A stretch of DNA of 64,000 nucleotides from Actinopolyspora halophila DSM 43834 (GTDB lineage: Bacteria > Actinomycetota > Actinomycetes > Mycobacteriales > Pseudonocardiaceae). Location: the NCBI RefSeq assembly GCF_000371785.1, contig NZ_AQUI01000002.1, positions 2,831,276-2,895,275 on the forward strand, given 5' to 3'. Under the pieces are notes generated by a model. The model ran no database searches. It worked only from the letters and a program-made list of their open reading frames with translations, and was not told where the DNA came from. The position numbers were made by a program, and so were the translations under genes. Below, piece after piece: positions 25,936 to 34,588 of the stretch (position 1 is the stretch's first letter; every line of letters starts with the position of its first letter).

Positions 25936-26130
25936 TCACTGGTTCAACTCGATAGCCGCGGCCGGACACATCTCGGCGGCCTCACGCACCGCCTCGTGCA
26001 GCTGCTCGGAGGGCCGGGAGTCCAGCAGCACCACGATCCCGTCCTCGTCGCGCTGGTCGAACACCTCGGGAGCGGTCATCACGCACTGTCCCGCCCCGCA
26101 GCACTTGTCCTCGTCGACACCGACCTGCAT
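25936..26130 (-). CDS. Ferredoxin ([3Fe-4S] type, P450 partner)
   Basis: A 64-residue protein from ATG 26130. The cysteine pattern DKCCGAGQCV, followed about 35 residues on by MCPAAAIEL, fits the small actinobacterial ferredoxins that pass electrons to P450s. It lies 49 bp upstream of the broken P450 and downstream of the TetR gene on the same strand. It may now serve the intact P450 of this cluster. Confidence 0.9.
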   Translation of the reverse strand: MQVGVDEDKCCGAGQCVMTAPEVFDQRDEDGIVVLLDSRPSEQLHEAVREAAEMCPAAAIELNQ

Positions 26131-26183
26131 CGGATCTCGTCCTTCCTTCGCGGAGTGCTTCCTCGCGTTCCGTTCCGACCCGT

Positions 26184-26828
26184 TCAACCGGTGACCGGAG
26201 CCAGCCACAGCCCGGTCACCGCGTCGACCAAGCCGGTCGCTGCGTCGTGCCAACTCGCCCTGGGCGTGGCAACGCCCTCGGCCAGGGCACGCTCGCGTTC
26301 GGCGTACATGTGCGCCATCAGCTGTCGGCTCATGGCGAAGCGTTCGGAGCGCACTTGCGGCGGCAAGTCGGGCAGCGAGCGGTCGAACCCGTCGATGATC
26401 CGGTGCAGGTCCGGCGAGGTCAGCGACTCCTCGACCATGATCCCGTGCAAGGAGGGCTCCGTCATCACCTGCGCCGCGAAGCGGGCGTACCAGGTGGGAC
26501 ACCCGAGCGTGGCCAGGTGCTCGGCGCTCGGGCGTACCAGGCAATCGACCCAGTCCCTGACCTCCGGCTCGTTTCCGACATTCGCCAGCAGCTGCCTGCG
26601 CAACTGCTCGATCCGCCCGGAGTGCTCGCGCACTATGGCCCGCACCAGATCGGCCTTGGTGCCGAAGTGGTAGCTGACCGCGGTGTTGTTGCCCAGCCCC
26701 GCCGCCTCGCTGATCTGGCGGTTGGACACGGCGAACACCCCGTGCTCGGCGAACAGGCGCTCCGCGGTGGTCAGAATGCTCTCCCGCGTGACGCGGATCT
26801 GCTCGCTCCGGACAGTTCTCTCGGTCAT
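26184..26828 (-). CDS. TetR-family transcriptional regulator
   Basis: A 214-residue protein from ATG 26828, 2 bp after the intact P450 stop codon and so probably translationally coupled. The N-terminal helix-turn-helix reads ILTTAERLFAEHGVFAVSNRQISEAAGLGNNTAVSYHFGTKADLV. The C-terminal ligand domain is alpha-helical. It is the likely ligand of the perfect inverted repeat at 28113-28128, between its operon and the divergent MFS exporter. Confidence 0.92.
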   Translation of the reverse strand: MTERTVRSEQIRVTRESILTTAERLFAEHGVFAVSNRQISEAAGLGNNTAVSYHFGTKADLVRAIVREHSGRIEQLRRQLLANVGNEPEVRDWVDCLVRPSAEHLATLGCPTWYARFAAQVMTEPSLHGIMVEESLTSPDLHRIIDGFDRSLPDLPPQVRSERFAMSRQLMAHMYAERERALAEGVATPRASWHDAATGLVDAVTGLWLAPVTG

Positions 26829-26830
26829 GG

Positions 26831-28051
26831 TCACCACCGAACCGGTACTTCGCGCAGTCCTCCCACCACGAGCCCGTCGACCCGCCGCAGCTCGTCCACG
26901 GGCACGGCGAGTTTCAGGGAGGGCAGCCGCCGCAGCAGCACTTCGAGCACGGTCTGCAGCTCGGTGCGGGCCAGCGCCTGGCCCAGGCACGAGTGCGCAC
27001 CGACACCGAACGCCAGGTGGGGGTTCGGACTGCGCCCCAGGGTCATGTCCTCCGCATTGTCGAACACGCTCTCGTCCCGGTTGGCCGCGGCCATGCTGCA
27101 CACCACGGTGGTTCCCTCCGGCAGGGTCGTGTCGGCGAGGTGGGCCTGCTCGCCGATGTAGCGCGGCATGCCGAATCCGGGGTTGGCGTCGTAGCGCAGT
27201 GCTTCCTCGACGGCGGTGCGCACCAGGGATCCGTCCTCCAGCAGCTGCTGCCAGCGCCGCCTGTCGGACAGCAGCATGGCCACCATCTTGCCGATCATGT
27301 TCGCCGTCGTCTCGTGCCCGGCCACCAGCAACCCCTGTCCGGTGGCCACCAGGACCTCGTCCGACACCCCCTCGCCCGCCGAGTCGGTCTCGGTGGTCAA
27401 CGCGCTGAGCAGGTCGTCGCCGGGATCGGCCCGCTTGGCCGCGACGTGACCGGCCATGTACTCGACGAACTCGTTCTGCGCCGCGTCGATCTCCTCCTGC
27501 CCGTAGCGGGTCAGGTTGAGCAGGGTGTCGGACCAGTACGCGAACCTGTCCCGATCCGCCTCGGGCACTCCGAGCAGGTCGCAGATCACCCACACCGGCA
27601 GCGGAAAGCCCAGGGCCGCCTTGAGGTCGGCGGGCCGGCCCTTCTCGACCATCTCGTCGAGCAGCCGCTCGGCCATGGACTCGATCTCGGGACGCAACGT
27701 GGCCATGCGCTTGGCCGTGAACCACTTGCTGACCATGCGCCGCCAACGCTGGTGCGCCGCACCGCTCTGCGGAAGCGCGGAGGCCATGGAGGTGTTGAAC
27801 ACCCCTCCCGACTCGTTGGCCGAGACCCTGGCACCTCCGCTCGCGCCGAGATCCCTGGTGAAGCGCTGATCGGACAGCACCTGTTTGACGTCCTCGTGCC
27901 TGGTCACCAACGACGCCTCGTCCCCGCTGGGCAGCCTCACCCCGGCAACCGGGCACTGCTGCCGCAACCGCTGCCACTCCTCCGGCGGTTCCAGAGCTCC
28001 CGACGCCGGGAGCGGGTAGTCCAGCAGCTGCTCACCGTCGTCACGGGTCAC
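26831..28051 (-). CDS. Cytochrome P450
   Basis: A 406-residue P450 with all signatures: I-helix GQGLLVAGHETTANMI, ExxR in VEEALRYDAN, and haem loop LAFGVGAHSCLGQALARTE with the Cys ligand. GTG 28051 is preferred because GGAGGAGG lies just before it and it gives the usual length; TTG 28093 is a less likely alternative. It is the first gene of the P450-TetR-ferredoxin-P450 cluster. The substrate is unknown; a TetR sensor and a divergent drug-type exporter suggest a small hydrophobic compound. Confidence 0.94.
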   Translation of the reverse strand: MTRDDGEQLLDYPLPASGALEPPEEWQRLRQQCPVAGVRLPSGDEASLVTRHEDVKQVLSDQRFTRDLGASGGARVSANESGGVFNTSMASALPQSGAAHQRWRRMVSKWFTAKRMATLRPEIESMAERLLDEMVEKGRPADLKAALGFPLPVWVICDLLGVPEADRDRFAYWSDTLLNLTRYGQEEIDAAQNEFVEYMAGHVAAKRADPGDDLLSALTTETDSAGEGVSDEVLVATGQGLLVAGHETTANMIGKMVAMLLSDRRRWQQLLEDGSLVRTAVEEALRYDANPGFGMPRYIGEQAHLADTTLPEGTTVVCSMAAANRDESVFDNAEDMTLGRSPNPHLAFGVGAHSCLGQALARTELQTVLEVLLRRLPSLKLAVPVDELRRVDGLVVGGLREVPVRW

Positions 28052-28112
28052 CGCGACCTCCTCCAAGCCGATCTTCAGTGCGACACCAGTCAACCCTGTT
28101 CAACGATTTAAG

Positions 28113-28128
28113 TCAATCGACTGATTGA
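28113..28128. promoter_or_regulatory. Palindromic operator between P450 and MFS genes
   Basis: TCAATC-GACT-GATTGA is a perfect inverted repeat with a 4-bp spacer in the AT-rich divergent promoter region, 62 bp from the P450 start and 46 bp from the MFS start. It is the likely binding site of the TetR protein encoded in the cluster. Confidence 0.7.
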
Positions 28129-28173
28129 ATATTCTCCGGCTCGAAGACCCGACACGCCGAAACGGAGGCCCCC

Positions 28174-29649
28174 GTGTCACACGGCGATGCCGCCCCACCC
28201 CGAGAGACCGGACCACCCCGAACATCCGCCGTCGTCGTGGTGCTGGCGCTGGCCGGAATCGTGGTCTCGCTGATGCAGAGCCTGGTGATTCCGCTGGTTC
28301 CCGAACTCCCCGAACTCCTCCACGCCTCCGCCACGGGCACTACCTGGGTGGTCACCGCGACCCTGCTCGCAGGAGCGGTCGCGACCCCAGCGGCGGGCCG
28401 CCTGGGAGACATGTACGGCAAGCGGCGCATGCTCGTGCTCAGCCTGGCGCTGATGGTGCTCGGCTCGATCACGGGCGGCCTGAGCAACTCGCTCATTCCC
28501 ATGATCGTCGGGCGTGCCCTGCAGGGGCTGGCCGCCGGTGTCATCCCGCTGGGAATCAGCATCATGCGCGACGAGCTTCCGGCCGAACGCCTCGGCTCGG
28601 CGATAGCGATGATGAGCGCTTCGCTGGGAGTGGGCGGAGCACTCGGGCTGCCCGCAGCCGCGTTCCTGGCCGAGTACGCCAACTGGCACGTGCTGTTCTG
28701 GGCTTCCGCCGCACTGGGGGCCTGCGCCACCGTGCTCGTGCTCGCCGTCGTTCCGGAATCCTCGGTGCGCACCGGAGGACGATTCGACTTCCCGGGGGCG
28801 GTCGGTCTGTCGGTCGGACTGGTCTGCCTGCTGCTGGCGATCTCCAAAGGCGGCGACTGGGGCTGGAGCAGCGGCACGACCATCGGCCTGCTCGCCGCTT
28901 CGGTGATCGTGCTGGTGCTGTGGGGCAGGTGGGAGCTGCACACGCCTCGCCCACTGGTGGACCTGCGCGTCAGCGCACACCGGCAGGTACTGCTCACCAA
29001 TCTCGCCTCGACGGTGTTCGGGTTCGCGATGTTCGCGATGTCGCTGATCCTGCCGCAGTTGCTGCAGCTGCCCGACTCCCTCGACTACGGGATGGGACAC
29101 AGCATGTTGGTCGTGGGAATGGTGATGGCTCCCTCGGGGCTGGTGATGATGGCCATGGCCCCGGTTTCAGCGCGCATCTCGAAACTCGGCGGTCCCAAGG
29201 TGACCCTGATGGTCGGCGCCGTGGTCGTGGCGGTCGGCTACGGGATCAACACGGTGCTTATGTCACAGATATGGCAGCTCGTCCTGGTCTCGGGCGTGAT
29301 CGGAGCCGGTATCGGACTGGCCTACGGAGCCATGCCCGCGCTCATCACGGCGGCCGTGCCCGTGTCCGAGACCGGAGCGGCCAACAGCCTCAACACCCTC
29401 ATGCGCTCCATCGGCACCTCGGTCTCCAGCGCGGTCGCCGGCGTGGTCCTCGCGCAGCTGACCGTCACGCTCGGCCCCGTCACGGTCCCCTCGCAGACCG
29501 GATTCCGCGTGATCATGGGGATCGCCGTCTTCGCCGCCCTCGCGGCCCTGGTGATCGCGGCCTTCCTGCCCGGTCGGCGGCCGCACGGCGATTTCACCGC
29601 CTCGGGGGAAACCACCACGACCCCGGAGACCGCCTCCACCTCCTCCTGA
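28174..29649 (+). CDS. MFS transporter, DHA2 (14-TM) drug exporter type
   Basis: A 491-residue membrane protein from GTG 28174. Motif A is GRLGDMYGKRRMLVLS; PTAVPSLGV-like motif C occurs as MMSASLGVGGALGLPAAAF, and there are about 14 hydrophobic segments. This is the EmrB/QacA group of proton-coupled exporters. Divergent from the P450 cluster across the shared operator, it may export the P450 substrate or product. Confidence 0.9.
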   Translation: MSHGDAAPPRETGPPRTSAVVVVLALAGIVVSLMQSLVIPLVPELPELLHASATGTTWVVTATLLAGAVATPAAGRLGDMYGKRRMLVLSLALMVLGSITGGLSNSLIPMIVGRALQGLAAGVIPLGISIMRDELPAERLGSAIAMMSASLGVGGALGLPAAAFLAEYANWHVLFWASAALGACATVLVLAVVPESSVRTGGRFDFPGAVGLSVGLVCLLLAISKGGDWGWSSGTTIGLLAASVIVLVLWGRWELHTPRPLVDLRVSAHRQVLLTNLASTVFGFAMFAMSLILPQLLQLPDSLDYGMGHSMLVVGMVMAPSGLVMMAMAPVSARISKLGGPKVTLMVGAVVVAVGYGINTVLMSQIWQLVLVSGVIGAGIGLAYGAMPALITAAVPVSETGAANSLNTLMRSIGTSVSSAVAGVVLAQLTVTLGPVTVPSQTGFRVIMGIAVFAALAALVIAAFLPGRRPHGDFTASGETTTTPETASTSS

Positions 29650-30065
29650 CACCCCGGGTGACCACTGGGAGAGGAGCAACCGCTCGCTCCGTTCGGTGCA
29701 GCGCTGTCCTAACCTCGGAAAGTGAAACCGCCAACGACGAACCGAACAGGTCGGACGACAACGTGCTCATCCGAACCGTTCCGCGCGGCCGCTCGAGCAG
29801 AGCGACCGCGCACTCCTTTCACGCCCTGACAGCGCCGATACCCGGTGGGTACGACGCATCCGGGGAGTCCGGAGTCCCCACCACGGCGTCCACACCGGTG
29901 CCACTGACACAAGAATCGAAAACAGGTCCGCCGGTTCGCACAACAATATCCGGGTTCGAGTGGAACAGAGCGACTCTTAGTGTTGCCCAATATCCATAAC
30001 CTCGTTCACGAACTGTTGACAGCACGGACTCCGCGCACGAGCGGAGGCCGCCGAGGAGACACCCC
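29650..30065. other. 416-bp intergenic region
   Basis: No supportable gene. An AT-richer patch near 29980-30020 contains TTGACA at 30016-30021, a possible -35 for the permease gene downstream, but no good -10 follows. Confidence 0.45.
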
Positions 30066-31550
30066 GTGGAAGACCAACGCACTCCGGAAGCGCCCCGAAA
30101 CACACCGGCCGCCCCCTCCCGGTCGGCAGCGGCGGGGCTGGCTTACCGGCTGGCCCGCCGCAAACCGGTCGAGCAGCTGACCGGCGAGACCGGCCAGCTG
30201 CGCCGCTCACTCGGACTGGCCCAGCTCACCATGATCAGCATCGGAGCGACGCTGGGTACCGGCATCTTCGTCGTCCTCGGTGAAGCCGTTCCCAAGGCGG
30301 GTCCGGCCGTGGTGCTGTCCTTCGTGCTCGCGGGGCTCACCGCGCTGTTCTCCGCGTTGTCCTACGCCGAACTGGCCGGCATGATCCCGGCCTCCGGGTC
30401 CTCGTACTCCTACACCTACGCCACGCTGGGCGAACTGGTCGCGTGGGTGTGCGGCTGGTGTCTGATCCTGGAGTACGGAGTGTCCGTGGCCGCGGTGGCG
30501 GTCGGCTGGGGCCAGTACCTGAACGAGCTGCTGCACCTCACCGTCGGCGTGACGATTCCCGAGGTCTTCAGCCAGCCCCCGGGAGAGGGAGGCCTGATCA
30601 ACATCCCGGCCGTGGTCGTGGTGTTGCTGGCCATGTTCCTGCTGCTCGGAGGAGCTCGGGAAAGCGCACGGGCCAACGCGGTGATGGTGGTGATCAAGAT
30701 CGCCACGCTGCTGGTGTTCTGCGCGGTGGCCTTCACCGCCGTACGCGACGGCAACTTCACCCCCTTCATGCCGCTCGGCATGGCGGGAGTCAGCGCGGCG
30801 GGGGCGACGCTGTTCTTCTCCTACATCGGTTTCGACGCCGCCTCCACGGCGGGTGAGGAGGCCCGCGACGCCAGGAGGGACCTCCCCAGGGCGATCGTGC
30901 TGTCCCTGTTCGTGGTCACCGCCCTGTACTGCCTGGTGGCGCTGGCCGCCGTCGGTGCCATGCCCTGGAGACGTTTCGCCGACGCCGAGGCGGTGCTCAG
31001 CCAGGTGTTGACGCAGGCCACGGGGGCGGGCGTGCTCTGGTCGGTGCTGCTGTCCGTGGGCGCACTCGTGGCGATCTCCAGCGTGGTGCTCGCCGTGATG
31101 TACGGGCAGACCCGGATCCTGTTCTCCATGTCCCGCGACGGACTGATGCCCCGCGTGTTCTCCCGGGTCGACGAGCGTACCGGAACCCCGCGGAAGAACG
31201 TCGTGATCGTCTCGCTGGCCGTGGCCGTGCTCTCCGCCGCGGTCCCGCTGGGCTCCCTCGCGGACGCGACCAGCATCGGCACCCTGTTCGCCTTCGGGCT
31301 CGTCAATGTGGCCGTGCTCGTGCTGCGACGGAACCGCCCCGAGCTGCCCCGTGGCTTCCGGGTGCCGCTGTCCCCGGTGACCCCGCTGCTCGGAGCAGGG
31401 TTCTGCCTGTACATGATGGCGAGCCTGGGCGCGGAGACCTGGCTGGTTTTCCTCGGTTGGATGACGGCCGGGCTGGTGCTCTACTTCGCCTACGGGATGC
31501 GGAAATCACGGTTGAACGCTTCCGCCCCGCGCGCGGACACCGCGGAGTGA
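30066..31550 (+). CDS. APC-superfamily amino acid permease
   Basis: A 494-residue membrane protein from GTG 30066. It has the CAT-family layout of 12 or more helices: LTMISIGATLGTGIFVVLG in helix 1, SALSYAELAGMIPASGSSYSY after helix 2, FFSYIGFDAASTAGEEARDARRDLPRAI and MYGQTRILFSMSRDGLMP. These match YfnA-like uniporters/symporters of amino acids. There is no linked metabolic gene, so the substrate is open. Confidence 0.92.
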   Translation: MEDQRTPEAPRNTPAAPSRSAAAGLAYRLARRKPVEQLTGETGQLRRSLGLAQLTMISIGATLGTGIFVVLGEAVPKAGPAVVLSFVLAGLTALFSALSYAELAGMIPASGSSYSYTYATLGELVAWVCGWCLILEYGVSVAAVAVGWGQYLNELLHLTVGVTIPEVFSQPPGEGGLINIPAVVVVLLAMFLLLGGARESARANAVMVVIKIATLLVFCAVAFTAVRDGNFTPFMPLGMAGVSAAGATLFFSYIGFDAASTAGEEARDARRDLPRAIVLSLFVVTALYCLVALAAVGAMPWRRFADAEAVLSQVLTQATGAGVLWSVLLSVGALVAISSVVLAVMYGQTRILFSMSRDGLMPRVFSRVDERTGTPRKNVVIVSLAVAVLSAAVPLGSLADATSIGTLFAFGLVNVAVLVLRRNRPELPRGFRVPLSPVTPLLGAGFCLYMMASLGAETWLVFLGWMTAGLVLYFAYGMRKSRLNASAPRADTAE

Positions 31551-31575
31551 ACCGCCCACGCCACCCGCGCGACCG

Positions 31576-32181
31576 TCAGTCCTGTCCCTCGAACGTCGAG
31601 GCGGCGCCGCGGGGAATCTCGTTCGGGGACCGCAGGTAGTGGGCCACCCGCGCGCGCAACCGCCGCATGTCGATACCGGCCGGGTCCTCCTTCCGCTCGG
31701 GCGCCCACTCCCGGTGCGCGCACACCCGCGAGGAGTCGATCCCCAGAAACAGGCACAACCGGGCCACGAGCCTCGGGTAGACGTCCCGTTGCTCCCCGGT
31801 CCAGTCCCCGTCGCCGGAATCCTCGGCCTCGATCCCCAGCGCCACCGAGTTCCCCGACAGTCCGGCCCATCCTCCGGCACCGGCGTGGTAGGCGAGACCG
31901 GCCGCGATGACGTAAACGGTCCCGTCATAACCGATGCCGTAGTGCGCCAGCGGCCCGGGCAGACCTTCCCGACCGTCCCGGACCAGCCCGAGTGAGGGGT
32001 AGTTCTCCGCGGTGTCCTCCGGCTCGGGGCCCGCGGTGTGGTGGCACACGACGACACCGACGTAGTCGTCGAGCGGGCCGTGCCCGCGCCCCCTCCAGCC
32101 GGGCACCTCGACGACCGGATACCCCGTCGCGCGGGCCACGGTGGTCAGGTCCTCACCGGGCCCGTTGAACCACTGTCCCAT
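31576..32181 (-). CDS. N-acetylmuramoyl-L-alanine amidase (PGRP/Amidase_2 domain)
   Basis: A 201-residue protein from ATG 32181 with GAGAGG 7 nt upstream. Zinc ligands are visible in VVVCHHTAG and VCAHREWAPERKEDP, with LAHYGIGYDGTVYVIAAG and NSVALGIEAEDSG between them. This fold cleaves the bond between N-acetylmuramate and L-alanine in peptidoglycan. No signal peptide is seen, as in phage-type endolysins; there are no phage genes around it. Confidence 0.88.
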   Translation of the reverse strand: MGQWFNGPGEDLTTVARATGYPVVEVPGWRGRGHGPLDDYVGVVVCHHTAGPEPEDTAENYPSLGLVRDGREGLPGPLAHYGIGYDGTVYVIAAGLAYHAGAGGWAGLSGNSVALGIEAEDSGDGDWTGEQRDVYPRLVARLCLFLGIDSSRVCAHREWAPERKEDPAGIDMRRLRARVAHYLRSPNEIPRGAASTFEGQD

Positions 32182-32367
32182 CGGTACACCTCTCGTAGTT
32201 CGGGAAAACAACCCCCCACAACCGTTCTCTCCGATCGACACCGCACGACACAAGCCTCCGTCCGGGGCATTCCTCGTTCCACCGATCGGGAAAGGCCTTG
32301 CACCCACGCGCTCCCACTGGTTCGATCACACGCCGGACGAAGGAGCTCCGACGGGAACGGGGGGGAC

Positions 32368-32682
32368 ATGCCGGAGGAGGGTGGCTCCGAGCCACGCGAA
32401 CCGATACGCGCTCCCCTGGCCTGGTCGGGATTGCTGCTTCTGGTCCTGGCAGGGGTCCCGTGGTACCTCCCCGAGGGGACGATCGGACCGGTAGTGCTCG
32501 GTTTTCCACTGTGGACGCTCTTCGCGGTGTTCTCGTCACTGGCGCTGTGCGGCTACCTGTCCTGGATGCTGCTGTACCACTGGGAGACCCCCGAACAGCA
32601 CGCGGAAACCCCGGAGGCCCCTCCGCGGGAGACACCGCACGACAACGGCGAAGACACGAACGGACACGGCGGAGCGGTGTGA
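32368..32682 (+). CDS. Small membrane protein partnering the SSS symporter
   Basis: A 104-residue protein from ATG 32368. Two transmembrane segments (LAWSGLLLLVLAGVPWYL and VLGFPLWTLFAVFSSLALCGYLSWMLLY) are followed by a polar tail. It ends 1 bp before the symporter start. Small two-helix proteins of the DUF3311/DUF997 (YhdT) type often precede sodium:solute symporters, and this looks like one; the exact family was not confirmed. Confidence 0.7.
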   Translation: MPEEGGSEPREPIRAPLAWSGLLLLVLAGVPWYLPEGTIGPVVLGFPLWTLFAVFSSLALCGYLSWMLLYHWETPEQHAETPEAPPRETPHDNGEDTNGHGGAV

Positions 32683-32683
32683 C

Positions 32684-34204
32684 ATGGACACGCTGAACTT
32701 CAGCGGCCGATCGGGCGTTCTCGTCCTGGCGTCCTACGCCGCGCTGATGCTGATCATCGGGTTTCTCGCCGGACGTGGCGGTGCCGGGGCGAAGCGGACC
32801 CCGAAAGGCCACTACCTCGCGGGCGGCAACCTCGGAGTGGTCACCCTGTTCTTCACGCTGTACGCCACGCAGTACAGCGGCAACACGGTGATCGGTTACG
32901 CGCCGCAGGCCTTCCGCGAGGGGTTCGCCTGGTGGCAGTCCGTGACGTTCTTCAGCATGATCGTGGCGGGCTACCTGCTGTTCGCCCCCCGCATGCACGC
33001 GATCGCGAAGAAGCACTCCTTCGTGACCCCCACCGACTGGGTGAGTCACCGCTTCGGCTCCACCCCGCTCTCCGTGCTCGCCGCGCTGTTGATGCTGTGG
33101 GCGCTGGCGAACTACCTGCTGGAACAGCTCATCGCCATGGGCCAGGCGATCACCGGCCTGACCGGGAGCACGATCCCCTACCAGGTGGGCGTGACCGCGT
33201 TCGTGCTCGTCATGCTCGCCTACTCGTGGAGCGGTGGGATGCGCGCGGTCGCCATGACCGACATCATGCAGGGGGTCGCGCTGCTGCTCGGCGTCGGCAC
33301 CCTGCTGGCGGGAGCCGTCGTCCTCGTCAACGACCTCCCCCAGGGCAACGGCCCCACCGTGCTGGACGAGCATCCGGAGGCCATGGCCGTTCCGTCCACG
33401 GTCGACTCGATCAACTGGGTGTCGATGATCCTCATGGTCGGCATCGGGATCGCGATGTACCCGCACGCGATACAACGCGTGTACGCGGCACGCAGCGCAC
33501 GGACCCTCAAGCGCTCCCTGCTGCCCATGGTGTGGATGCCACTGCTCACCGCCGGTGCCGTGTTCGCGATCGGACTGCTCGGGCTCGAACTCTTCCCGGA
33601 CCTGTCCGCGCAGGACTCCGAGCGACTCGTGGGCATGATCGCCAACGAGGTCGCCGGACTGAACGTCTTCTTCTACGTCATGATGATCCTGCTGTTCGGC
33701 GGTGTCGTGGCCGCAGTCGTGTCCACGGCCGACTCGGCGTTGCTGAGCTTTTCCTCGATCGTGTCCACCAACGTCTACGCCCGTTACATACGACCGGACG
33801 CCACACCGCAACACCAGGTCCGAGTGGGCAAAGCCGTGGGCGTGGTCGCCGTGTTCGGCATTCTGCTGCTCGCCTGGAACCCGCCGAGCACCCTGGTGGA
33901 GATATTCACGCTCAAGATCGAACTGCTGATCCAGCTGGCCCCGGCCTTCGTGGTGGGGCTGTACTGGAAACGTCTCGCGGCAGGGCCCGTCTTCTGGGGG
34001 ATGCTGGCCGGCGTGCTCCTGGCCGGCGGGATGGCCGTCGCCGGAGTCGACACGCTCTACGGGATACACGGCGGGATGCTCGGCCTCGTGCTCAATCTCG
34101 CGATCTGCGTGCTCGGTTCACTGTCCCACCGGCGGGACCGCACCGAACACACGTCCGATCCGGACTCCGAACAGCGCCCCCTCGATCAGGTCCACTCCGG
34201 GTGA
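32684..34204 (+). CDS. Sodium:solute symporter (SSS family)
   Basis: A 506-residue protein with about 13 hydrophobic segments. Family marks are GHYLAGGNLGVVTLFFTLYATQYSG in helix 1, SWSGGMRAVAMTDIMQGV, and VVAAVVSTADSALLSFSSIV, the sodium-site region with adjacent Ser/Asp. It resembles the PutP/PanF/monocarboxylate group. It is co-transcribed with the small membrane protein upstream (1 bp gap). The substrate is unknown; pantothenate, monocarboxylates or proline are possibilities. Confidence 0.92.
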   Translation: MDTLNFSGRSGVLVLASYAALMLIIGFLAGRGGAGAKRTPKGHYLAGGNLGVVTLFFTLYATQYSGNTVIGYAPQAFREGFAWWQSVTFFSMIVAGYLLFAPRMHAIAKKHSFVTPTDWVSHRFGSTPLSVLAALLMLWALANYLLEQLIAMGQAITGLTGSTIPYQVGVTAFVLVMLAYSWSGGMRAVAMTDIMQGVALLLGVGTLLAGAVVLVNDLPQGNGPTVLDEHPEAMAVPSTVDSINWVSMILMVGIGIAMYPHAIQRVYAARSARTLKRSLLPMVWMPLLTAGAVFAIGLLGLELFPDLSAQDSERLVGMIANEVAGLNVFFYVMMILLFGGVVAAVVSTADSALLSFSSIVSTNVYARYIRPDATPQHQVRVGKAVGVVAVFGILLLAWNPPSTLVEIFTLKIELLIQLAPAFVVGLYWKRLAAGPVFWGMLAGVLLAGGMAVAGVDTLYGIHGGMLGLVLNLAICVLGSLSHRRDRTEHTSDPDSEQRPLDQVHSG

Positions 34205-34588
34205 TCCCTCTCGGGCAGCAGCGCGCTGCCCGACAAGGACCTCACGGCACGCGCCGCGCGGCCGATGCGCACCCACTGACGACGGCTGGTGTCCCACGGC
34301 CGGTTTTCCCGTCAGCAGCACCTGTCCCGGCCAAGCACAGTGGACGTTCACGTCTCCGATAAACGCCACGTCACGAAAGCGCTCCGACAGGAACCCGCTC
34401 GTGTTCGCACCGCCTTCGCGGAATGTTCCCCGGTGGTGGGCCCGCGCAGCGCCCCGCGGACATTTCCGCTCACCGGATGACCACTTCCGCCTCGATGAAA
34501 CGAACCGTTGACAGCGCGCCACGCTCTGCTTAACGTCCTCGCAACGAAAAATTGAACAGTGTCCGAAATTACGAACACTGGAGTTTTC
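34205..34588. other. Intergenic region before the ACS transporter
   Basis: No gene is supported. The 3' half holds the promoter and palindromic operator listed separately. Confidence 0.6.
34508..34580 (+). promoter_or_regulatory. Promoter and 24-bp operator for the ACS transporter/ALDH genes
   Basis: TTGACA (34508-34513) and TAACGT (34531-34536) are exactly 17 bp apart. Downstream, CAGTGTCCG (34557-34565) and CGAACACTG (34572-34580) form an inverted repeat with one mismatch that ends at the ribosome site. A repressor bound there would block both elongation and translation. No regulator gene is adjacent. Confidence 0.65.

Noticed and set aside
26829-27977. A 597-residue frame continuing upstream of the TetR start
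   Set aside because: The extra part is the shadow of the P450 gene at 26831-28051; the TetR fold begins at ATG 26828.
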